A stretch of 18,552 bases of DNA from Patescibacteria group bacterium (lineage in GTDB: Bacteria; Patescibacteria; Paceibacteria; UBA9973; UBA2103). Below are positions 13,411 to 18,552 of this stretch, piece by piece. The stretch spans positions 1-18,552 of the forward strand of contig JAGWZP010000014.1 in the NCBI GenBank assembly GCA_018968865.1, written 5' to 3'. The position numbers and the translations under genes are program-made. Positions within the stretch are counted from its first letter, which is position 1. Each line of letters begins with the position of its first letter. The notes under the pieces are model-generated. The model made no database searches, was not told the origin of the DNA, and saw only the letters and a list, made by a program, of their open reading frames with translations.

Positions 13411-15506
13411 CCAAGCTCATACCGTACCTTGAACGCGTCTATCCTTGGCTGCTATTTGCGCCGGTTATTCTCCCCGTCATCATTTGGGGGCAAGTCATCT
13501 ACCCGTACCTGGTTCCGAAGACTCTGCTTTTCTACGCGCTCTCCCTCCTCTCGATAGCATCGTTCCTCATCCTTGCGGCATACGGGCGCCCGTTTTATTG
13601 GACGCGCCTCGTGCGTCGCGAGGCCTGGATACCGGCGGCGCTTCTTGCGGTGGCCTACCTTGCGAGCCTCTTCGGCATTGATTTCTACCGCTCGTTCTGG
13701 TCGCTCTTCATCCGCGGCGACGGGCTCCTCATGTTCACCTGCGCCACTGGCAGTTTCTATCTCATCCTCCTTTCGGCCGACCGGACGTTCTCGAACCGGC
13801 TCATGCGCGGTGCCACCGCCATCGGCAGTTTCGTTGCAGTCTACGGCGTCGGCGAATGGCTACTGGGCGGCGGCCGCATCGGGAGCTTGCTCGGCAATGC
13901 GGCGTTCTTCGCCGGCTACCTCGGCATCACTTTCTTCGTGACCTTGATGGTGTCGCGTACGCTCGCGGGAGGTTGGCGCACTGCCGCACGGTGGAGCGCG
14001 GGACTCCAAGTTCTCGCTATCGTGCTCACCGCCACGCGCGGCACCATCCTCGCGCTTGCTGTCGCCGGCCTCGCGTATCTCGCGTACCTTGCCTATCGCG
14101 GGGAAGGGAAAGCGAAAAAGACATCGGCATGGATTCTCGGCGCGCTCATTCTTTTCGGCGGCCTCTTTTTCATGTTTCGCGGCCAGCTCGCACATGCGCC
14201 GTTTGCGCCCGTCGCGCGCATCGCCTCGATTGGCGTGAGTGACCCCGACATCGCGAACCGCCTTTTCATCTGGAAGAACATGCTGACCCAGATAGAGCAG
14301 AGTCCGTGGATCGGCGTTGGTGCCGAACATATCGACGTCCTGTTCAACCGCTTTTATGACCCGACACAGATTTCCGAGCAATGGTTCGACCGCTCGCACA
14401 ACGCATTCCTTGATTACTTCGCTGAGTTCGGCATTGCTGGGTTCATCCTATACCTCATGCTCATCGGGTCCTTCTTCGTCGCGGCACGCCGATTCTGGAA
14501 ACGCGGAGAGTCGGGGGTAGCAGGGCTCACGGCGCTTCTCGTCCTTACTTATGCCGTACAGAACTTCTTCGTGTTCGATACCATCTCGTCGTTCTGGCTT
14601 ATCCTCGCGCTCCTTGCAGTCCTTCTTTCCGCATCACGCGAAGACGCAATACCCGAAGTCCTGCCGGTCTTGGGATGGATGCGTCCTGGTTCCTGGCTCG
14701 TCGCGCTGGTACTTCTGTACCTCATCGTTCCCCTGTCAGTAGAACCGGCTCGTGCGGCCTATGACCTCCTGCAGGCGTACAAATATCAGCTCGTCGATGT
14801 ACCGCAAGAAGTTGCATATCTGTCCCGCGGCGAGTCGCTCAACACCTACGGGAATCTTGAATACGGATATGAGGCCTATGATATGTACGCGAATAATCAG
14901 GCGACCGCGCTCACCGGAGAGAATCGCGTCCTTGCGTATCAAGCCGCCTACGCGATACTCAAGGCGAACTTTGACCGTTATCCGTACGATGCGCGCACCG
15001 CGCTCTATCTCGCGCAGGTACTGACCCTCGCGCCGCAAGGCGGTACGGTTGACCCGAATCTGGTTTCCGATTCAATTGCGCGGGCGATCAAAGAGTCGCC
15101 GAGGCGGTACCAATCTTGGTACATACTCGCGAATCTCTCCATCACGAATGCGAACCAATACCCGCCGCAGTCGGCCGAGCGCGTCGCCGGCTATTCTGCC
15201 GCGATGGACATCCTGAACCGCTACATCGGCATGGTGCCGACCCTCTCCGAGCCGCATTTCGTACTCGCACAGTTGCTGTATGCCTCGGGCCGCGCCGCAG
15301 ACGCGGCTGCCGAAGCGGCGAAAGGGAAGCAATACTACACGAGTGATCTCGAAACGGCCAAGCGGGCCGTGGTGTATTATGAGACCGTACTCGACCTCCC
15401 CGACGCGGCCCTCTTCCTTAAGGAGGTACTGTACATGGAACCCACGAATGCCGGAGCTGCACAGGACCTCGCGAAAATCCAAGCCTATGAACAATCCCAG
15501 AAGTAA
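13407..15506 (+). CDS. O-antigen ligase/polymerase-like (Wzy_C) membrane protein with TPR tail
   Basis: A 699-aa protein. About 10-12 membrane segments fill residues 10-450. A periplasmic loop at about 270-340 carries the Wzy_C signature WFDRSHNAFLDYFAEFGIAG (His about residue 332). The C-terminal 230 residues are TPR-like and probably face outside. Family members join or polymerise glycans at the outer face of the membrane (O-antigen ligase WaaL, PglL oligosaccharyltransferases). Next to an S-layer-like protein, glycosylation of that protein or cell-surface polysaccharide assembly is plausible but not shown. ATG 13407 overlaps the TPR gene stop. Confidence 0.88.
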   Translation: MTKLIPYLERVYPWLLFAPVILPVIIWGQVIYPYLVPKTLLFYALSLLSIASFLILAAYGRPFYWTRLVRREAWIPAALLAVAYLASLFGIDFYRSFWSLFIRGDGLLMFTCATGSFYLILLSADRTFSNRLMRGATAIGSFVAVYGVGEWLLGGGRIGSLLGNAAFFAGYLGITFFVTLMVSRTLAGGWRTAARWSAGLQVLAIVLTATRGTILALAVAGLAYLAYLAYRGEGKAKKTSAWILGALILFGGLFFMFRGQLAHAPFAPVARIASIGVSDPDIANRLFIWKNMLTQIEQSPWIGVGAEHIDVLFNRFYDPTQISEQWFDRSHNAFLDYFAEFGIAGFILYLMLIGSFFVAARRFWKRGESGVAGLTALLVLTYAVQNFFVFDTISSFWLILALLAVLLSASREDAIPEVLPVLGWMRPGSWLVALVLLYLIVPLSVEPARAAYDLLQAYKYQLVDVPQEVAYLSRGESLNTYGNLEYGYEAYDMYANNQATALTGENRVLAYQAAYAILKANFDRYPYDARTALYLAQVLTLAPQGGTVDPNLVSDSIARAIKESPRRYQSWYILANLSITNANQYPPQSAERVAGYSAAMDILNRYIGMVPTLSEPHFVLAQLLYASGRAADAAAEAAKGKQYYTSDLETAKRAVVYYETVLDLPDAALFLKEVLYMEPTNAGAAQDLAKIQAYEQSQK

Positions 15507-15636
15507 CAATGAACAGGACCGGACGCGCCGCGCGCTCCCGTACTTCGTTGAGTTTGTGAAATTCTCCGCCGCATTCGCCGCGCTCATCGCCGTTGCGCTC
15601 CTCACGCTCCACGTCGCAAGCGCCGCGATGAATTAA
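15487..15636 (+). CDS. 49-aa single-TM microprotein
   Basis: A basic N-terminus (MNNPRSNNEQDRTRR) is followed by one hydrophobic segment (FSAAFAALIAVALLTLHVA). It overlaps the preceding gene by 20 nt and ends just before the terminator, which fits the last gene of the operon. No family is recognised; it could be chance, but the clean TM topology and position favour a real gene. Confidence 0.55.
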   Translation: MNNPRSNNEQDRTRRALPYFVEFVKFSAAFAALIAVALLTLHVASAAMN

Positions 15637-15679
15637 AAAGGACATCGCAAGTCCTTTTTGAAAGGACTTGCGATGTCCT
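15635..15679. terminator. Dual-fold palindrome: terminator of the envelope operon
   Basis: AAAAAGGAC (15635-15643) pairs with GTCCTTTTT (15651-15659), a terminator on the plus strand. A second, mirrored hairpin (15663-15679) follows, and the two halves together form a 19-bp perfect stem (15639-15657 with 15661-15679, 3-nt loop). On the minus strand the long stem is followed by TTTTTAATT, so it would terminate in both directions. The right arm also contains the rplJ -35. Confidence 0.85.
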
Positions 15680-15696
15680 GGGGCGGCTGGTAGAGT
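15668..15696 (+). promoter_or_regulatory. Promoter of rplJ-rplL
   Basis: TTGCGA (15668-15673, inside the palindrome), 17-nt spacer, extended -10 TGG-TAGAGT (15688-15696). Start expected at about 15703, giving an about 100-nt leader that holds the L10 leader element. Confidence 0.65.
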
Positions 15697-15699
15697 GCT

Positions 15700-15770
15700 T
15701 TCGTACGAACCGAAGACAGCGGGTGGTGCGCAAGCACGCAAATCCTGCCGAGGCGAGACCAGACTGGTCG
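15700..15770 (+). promoter_or_regulatory. L10 leader (ribosomal protein autoregulatory element)
   Basis: The leader contains GAAGACAGCGGG (about 15712-15723), a small hairpin GTGC-GCAA-GCAC, and ATCCTGCCGAGG (about 15742-15753). These are the conserved sides of the bacterial L10 leader internal loop, in the expected place just upstream of rplJ. Excess L10 (with L12) binds it and represses rplJ-rplL. A short inverted repeat GACCA/TGGTC follows at 15757-15769. Confidence 0.82.
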
Positions 15771-15803
15771 AACTCTCCTTTATTTCGTTCGTGCAGAAAA
15801 CAT

Positions 15804-16298
15804 ATGGCAATATCAAAAGACAAGAAGCGCGCTATCGTTGCGAAGCTCACGGGCGCTTTTGCCGAAGCGTCGTCGGTGGCGTTCGTCAGCTTCACCAAGT
15901 TCACGGTGAAGGATGCATCGCGCTTGCGCACCGAACTCCGGCAAGCGGGCGTGCAGTACTATGTCGCGAAGAAATCGCTCATCAAGCGCGCGCTCGGCGA
16001 GCGCGGGTACCAGGGCGATGTCCCCGAGCTTCCTGGTGAAGTTGCGGTCGTGTGGACCACGGGCGGCGACACCACGGCTCCGGCAAGCGGTGTATACAAC
16101 TTCGGCAAGAAGCTGAAAGGGGCGCTCACGCTCATCGGCGGCGTATTTGAGGGAGCATTCGTGAACGCGGCTGAGATGACCGGCATCGCGACCATTCCGC
16201 CTCTGCCGGTGCTGCGCGGCATGTTCGTAAATGTCATCAACAGCCCGATTCAGGGATTCGTGATGGCGCTTGATCAGATTAGTAAGAAGAAACAATAA
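15804..16298 (+). CDS. rplJ: 50S ribosomal protein uL10
   Basis: A 164-aa protein with the uL10 fold: MAISKDKKRAIVAKL, SSVAFVSFTKFTV, RTELRQAGVQYYVAKKSLIK, then a conserved ATIPPLPVLRGMFVNVINSP region and a C-terminal helix for L7/L12 dimers. It is the base of the ribosomal stalk. ATG 15804 matches the family start; upstream in-frame codons run into the L10 leader. No SD. Confidence 0.97.
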   Translation: MAISKDKKRAIVAKLTGAFAEASSVAFVSFTKFTVKDASRLRTELRQAGVQYYVAKKSLIKRALGERGYQGDVPELPGEVAVVWTTGGDTTAPASGVYNFGKKLKGALTLIGGVFEGAFVNAAEMTGIATIPPLPVLRGMFVNVINSPIQGFVMALDQISKKKQ

Positions 16299-16301
16299 TG
16301 T

Positions 16302-16709
16302 ATGGATGAAATTAAAACTGAAGGAGCAGAAGCCGTAGAAATTCCAAGCAAGTTCAAAAAGCTTGTGGAGGACGTCGAGGCGATGACCGTCCTCGAACTC
16401 TCGGAGCTCGTGAAGGTGCTGGAAAAGAAGTTCGGCGTGAGCGCCGCGGCAGTCGCAGTCGCAGGTCCGGCCGCCGGCGCGCCGGCTGAAGAGGGGAAGT
16501 CGACGGCTGACGTCGAACTCACCGAAGTAGGCGCGTCCAAAATCGCCGTCATCAAGGCGGTGAAGGAGGCACTCGCCCTCGGCCTCAAGGAGGCGAAAGA
16601 TCTCGTCGACGGCGCGCCCTCGATGCTGAAGCAAGGCATGAAGAAGGAAGACGCGGCGGAGCTCGCGAAGAAGCTCACGGATGCAGGAGCAAAAGTGACG
16701 CTGAAATAA
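16302..16709 (+). CDS. rplL: 50S ribosomal protein bL12 (L7/L12)
   Basis: A 135-aa protein. An N-terminal dimerisation helix ([20 protein letters not shown]) is followed by a flexible Ala/Gly/Pro-rich hinge (about 50-65) and the C-terminal factor-binding domain ([20 protein letters not shown], then [11 protein letters not shown]). About 10 residues longer at the N-terminus than E. coli L12. It lies 3 nt after rplJ, co-transcribed with it. Confidence 0.97.
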   Translation: MDEIKTEGAEAVEIPSKFKKLVEDVEAMTVLELSELVKVLEKKFGVSAAAVAVAGPAAGAPAEEGKSTADVELTEVGASKIAVIKAVKEALALGLKEAKDLVDGAPSMLKQGMKKEDAAELAKKLTDAGAKVTLK

Positions 16710-16716
16710 AGACACA

Positions 16717-16752
16717 AAAACACGCCCCCGCCTAGGCGGGGGCGTGTTTTGC
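16717..16752. terminator. Terminator after rplL
   Basis: Sixteen-bp perfect inverted repeat (16717-16732 with 16735-16750) with four A on the left and four T on the right. Very GC-rich core. Confidence 0.92.
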
Positions 16753-16777
16753 GTTTTCCGCCCCGAGCGCCTACACT
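16749..16777 (+). promoter_or_regulatory. Promoter of the gene at 16785
   Basis: TTGCGT (16749-16754), 17-nt spacer, TACACT (16772-16777), ending 7 nt before ATG 16785, so the mRNA is predicted leaderless. The -35 overlaps the terminator tail. Confidence 0.6.
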
Positions 16778-16784
16778 CTCTGCT

Positions 16785-17354
16785 ATGGAACTGCTCGCAA
16801 AAGTCTTCGGCTCGAGTGCCCGCCTGAAGACGCTCCGGCTCTTCGTATTCAACAAAGACACCGCCTTTGCGGTTCCCGAGGTCGCCGAGCGGACGAAACT
16901 CGCGAAAGATATAGCGCGCCGCGAAATCGCCGAACTCCTCTCGGCGGGCCTCCTGCGGAAGAAAGGAACGGCCGGTCCCGCGCGCTTCCAGGTGAATCCG
17001 CGCTTCGAGCATTTCGCTGCGCTCGATACCTTCGTCCGCGATACGACCAGCGTGCGCTCGGGGAACATCCTGAAGGCTCTCCGGCGCGCAGGAACTTTGC
17101 GGCTTGTCGCGCTGTCGGGATTTTTCACCGGCATTCTCGAACCGCAGATCGACCTCCTCGTCGTAGGCGACCATCTCGAAGAACGCCCGCTCGCAAGCGC
17201 CGTCCGATCGCTTGAAGCCGAGCTCGGGCGCGAAATACGCTATGCCTCGTTCGATACGGCGGATTTCCGCTACCGCCTCGGGGTCTACGACCGCCTCTTG
17301 CGTGACGTTTTTGACTATCCACACCGCCTGCTCATCGATAAAATAGGGCTGTAA
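16785..17354 (+). CDS. Winged-helix protein with degenerate nucleotidyltransferase-like domain
   Basis: A 189-aa protein. Residues about 1-75 form a winged helix: LLAKVFGSSARLKTLRLFVF, AVPEVAERTKLAK, RREIAELLSAGLLRKKG, then a wing. Residues about 95-189 look like a MNT-type nucleotidyltransferase domain: LVALSGFFTG, PQIDLLVVGD, LEAELGREIRY. The usual GSxxxG and DxD catalytic pattern is only partly kept, so it may be a sensor rather than an enzyme. Fusions of this kind are common in CPR and archaea as regulators of unknown target. ATG 16785 is set by the promoter. Confidence 0.8.
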   Translation: MELLAKVFGSSARLKTLRLFVFNKDTAFAVPEVAERTKLAKDIARREIAELLSAGLLRKKGTAGPARFQVNPRFEHFAALDTFVRDTTSVRSGNILKALRRAGTLRLVALSGFFTGILEPQIDLLVVGDHLEERPLASAVRSLEAELGREIRYASFDTADFRYRLGVYDRLLRDVFDYPHRLLIDKIGL

Positions 17355-17357
17355 AAA

Positions 17358-17366
17358 TGCTACACT
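17358..17366 (+). promoter_or_regulatory. Extended -10 before the MscS-like gene
   Basis: TGC-TACACT (17358-17366) without a good -35. Predicted leader about 55 nt; no SD before ATG 17428. Confidence 0.4.
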
Positions 17367-17427
17367 TTGGGTAGAAGCTCGCAGTCAAGGCGCGGGCCAT
17401 TAATCGCATAAACAAAGCGTTATTTAT

Positions 17428-18111
17428 ATGGTTTTCACCACATGGGCGGATGTCCTGAGCCAGTCTTTCAGCAACCTGTTCTACGGGCTGGTGGCGTTCA
17501 TCCCCAACTTAGTCGTTGCAATCATCATCTTCATCGTGGGCTGGCTCGTCGGGGTCGGGCTTGGCCGGGTGGTCACGCAGATCGTCAATTCGCTCCGCGT
17601 TGACCAGGCGCTCCGGTCGACCGGTATCGAGCAGGTGCTCGGTCGGGCAGGGTTCGAACTCTCTTCCGGCAGATTCCTCGGCTTCCTCGTGAAGTGGTTC
17701 TTCATCATCGTCTTTTTGGTGGCGGCGCTTGATGTGCTCCATCTCTCGACGGTGAACCTCTTCATCAGCGATGTAGTCCTCGGCTATCTCCCGCAGGTGA
17801 TCGTCGCGGTCCTCATCCTGCTCGTCGCGGCAGTCGTGGCGGAAGCGGCGGAACGCGTCGTCGTCGGTTCGGCACGGGCGGCATCGCTTCACGCCGCCGG
17901 CTTCATCGGCAAGGTGACGCGCTACGCTATCTGGATATTCGCCCTTCTTGCGGCGCTTACCCAGCTGAATGTGGCGACGGGACTCATCCAAGCCCTCTTC
18001 CAAGGCATCATCATCGCCGTGGCGCTCGCGGTCGGCCTCGCCTTCGGCCTCGGCGGCCAGGCGTCGGCGGCCCGCTATCTCGAGCATCTCCAGTCGGAGA
18101 TACGGGACTAA
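17428..18111 (+). CDS. Mechanosensitive-channel-like membrane protein (conserved TM helix)
   Basis: A 227-aa protein, nearly all membrane: about five hydrophobic segments, including FIPNLVVAIIIFIVGWLVG, FLVKWFFIIVFLVAALDVL, LPQVIVAVLILLVAAVVAEA, and a C-terminal IIIAVALAVGLAFGLGGQAS. The GW-x-VG-x-GLGR and VGLAFGLGGQ motifs are those of the conserved TM helix family linked to MscS channels. It lacks the cytoplasmic beta domain of full MscS, so gating of osmolytes is possible but not assured. Confidence 0.85.
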   Translation: MVFTTWADVLSQSFSNLFYGLVAFIPNLVVAIIIFIVGWLVGVGLGRVVTQIVNSLRVDQALRSTGIEQVLGRAGFELSSGRFLGFLVKWFFIIVFLVAALDVLHLSTVNLFISDVVLGYLPQVIVAVLILLVAAVVAEAAERVVVGSARAASLHAAGFIGKVTRYAIWIFALLAALTQLNVATGLIQALFQGIIIAVALAVGLAFGLGGQASAARYLEHLQSEIRD

Positions 18112-18122
18112 TACTCCTTTTG

Positions 18123-18159
18123 CACAAAGCCCGCTCTCCCAAGGAGAGCGGGCTTTGTG
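18123..18159. terminator. Terminator after the MscS-like gene
   Basis: Seventeen-bp perfect stem (18123-18139 with 18143-18159), CAA loop. The T-tract is short (TTTGTGG), so strength is uncertain. Confidence 0.8.
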
Positions 18160-18168
18160 GTGGCGCCC

Positions 18169-18197
18169 TTGCACTTTATACAGCCCTCCTCTATACT
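18169..18197 (+). promoter_or_regulatory. Strong promoter of a short transcription unit
   Basis: TTGCAC (18169-18174), exactly 17-nt spacer, TATACT (18192-18197). Start expected near 18204. Confidence 0.65.
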
Positions 18198-18203
18198 TCC
18201 TCT

Positions 18204-18303
18204 ACGTGTCTACGAACCGAAAAACTTCTACCAAACGGAGCGGATAGGCCGTAAGGCCGCGCGTGCACAGAGCACACGAAACCGCCCCTGAGGGCGGTTT
18301 TCG
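18204..18303 (+). ncRNA. Candidate about 100-nt small RNA or leaderless micro-ORF
   Basis: The unit is bounded by the promoter at 18169-18197 and the terminator at 18279-18301. It can form GGCC-GTAA-GGCC (18247-18258) and GTGC/GCAC (18263-18275). A GTG at 18206 opens a 13-codon frame to TAG 18247 (MSTNRKTSTKRSG, basic), at the position seen for other leaderless genes here. No known RNA family is recognised (not 4.5S, tmRNA, or RNase P). Confidence 0.45.
18279..18303 (+). terminator. Terminator of the short unit
   Basis: AAACCGCCC (18279-18287), CTGA loop, GGGCGGTTT (18292-18300), then T-C-G-T-T-T. It insulates the following 23S rRNA promoter. Confidence 0.88.
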
Positions 18304-18322
18304 TTTGAAGAGACACTGATTT

Positions 18323-18350
18323 TTGACATACGAATATGCATTGGTAATTG
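18323..18350 (+). promoter_or_regulatory. Promoter of the 23S rRNA gene
   Basis: Perfect -35 TTGACA (18323-18328), 16-nt spacer, extended -10 TGG-TAATTG (18342-18350). It is located after the terminator and about 80 nt before the 23S 5' end. Confidence 0.65.
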
Positions 18351-18357
18351 AAAGCCC

Positions 18358-18385
18358 CGCACACGGGAAGTGGTTCCCGTGTGCG
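18358..18385 (+). other. Hairpin in the 23S leader
   Basis: Twelve-bp perfect stem (18358-18369 with 18374-18385) with a GTGG loop at the predicted 5' end of the rRNA transcript. Probably a processing or protective leader structure. Confidence 0.6.
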
Positions 18386-18430
18386 AGGTGTGCGACGTGA
18401 TTGTGCTATGTAGGTCTCCGTACGAGAGAC

Positions 18431-18552
18431 ATAAGAGTGCACGGTGGATGCCTTGGCCTAGGACGGCTATGAAGGACGCGACTAACCTGCGAAAAGCTTC
18501 GGGGAGGCGGTTTGTAGCCTTTGATCCGGAGATGTCCGAATGGGGAAACCCC
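18431..18552 (+). rRNA. 23S ribosomal RNA, 5' end (cut by window edge)
   Basis: The sequence holds the conserved 23S domain I start: TGCACGGTGGATGCCTTGGC, ATGAAGGACGCG, CTGCGAAAAGC, and TCCGAATGGGGAAACCCC at the window end. The exact mature 5' end is approximate. No 16S rRNA or tRNA lies within the 18 kb upstream on this strand. Confidence 0.95.

Noticed and set aside
15813..17324. 503-aa minus-strand ORF
   Set aside because: It is antisense to rplJ, rplL and the 16785 gene across a terminator; a GC-rich shadow with no recognisable domain.
17318..17326. Second DnaA-like box (CTATCCACA)
   Set aside because: One mismatch and inside a coding sequence; with only one perfect box elsewhere there is no origin cluster.

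Overview
The window reads as chromosomal DNA of a GC-rich ultrasmall bacterium of the Patescibacteria/CPR, most likely Parcubacteria-like. Supporting signs are compact gene packing, small housekeeping proteins, a PG-binding S-layer-like protein next to a Wzy_C/TPR membrane protein, almost no Shine-Dalgarno sites, and TGA used as a normal stop (so not the UGA-recoded CPR lineages). This placement is inferred from gene content, not from a tree.

Layout. Bases 1-131 hold the tail of an IS30-type transposase. Bases about 149-1352 hold what I judge the most interesting locus: the target gene and template of a diversity-generating retroelement (DGR). A 191-aa protein (324-899) ends in a variable repeat (VR, 781-897), and a non-coding template repeat (TR, 1197-1313) lies 300 bp downstream. 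Over 117 aligned bases they differ at 20 positions, 18 of them at TR adenines. No reverse transcriptase or Avd gene is visible in the window. Bases 1561-2757 hold the rpsF-ssb-rpsR operon. It converges on efp (minus strand), which diverges from an ECF sigma factor coupled to a small membrane protein. A minus-strand operon ftsK - small anchored protein - recA follows. Divergent from ftsK is a winged-helix protein gene (8041-8820) with a 29-bp palindrome on its own promoter and unusual DNA repeats inside its coding region.

Bases 8821-9226 are a structured intergenic region with a strong promoter, a terminator-like hairpin, a perfect DnaA box and three further hairpins. It leads into a 1,089-aa S-layer-like protein. 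A TPR lipoprotein/anchored protein, an O-antigen-ligase-like protein and a 49-aa membrane microprotein follow, forming an envelope cluster. Then come rplJ-rplL behind an L10 leader, a winged-helix/NTase-like regulator, and a mechanosensitive-channel-like protein. Next is a small promoter-terminator unit that may encode an sRNA or a 13-aa leaderless peptide. The window ends with the 5' end of a 23S rRNA gene that has its own promoter and no 16S gene or tRNA in front of it.

Regulation. Many genes carry a -35 (TTGNNN) and -10 (often extended, TGn) whose predicted start site falls at or within a few bases of the start codon, pointing to leaderless mRNAs. The DGR target gene is an exception, with a canonical SD.
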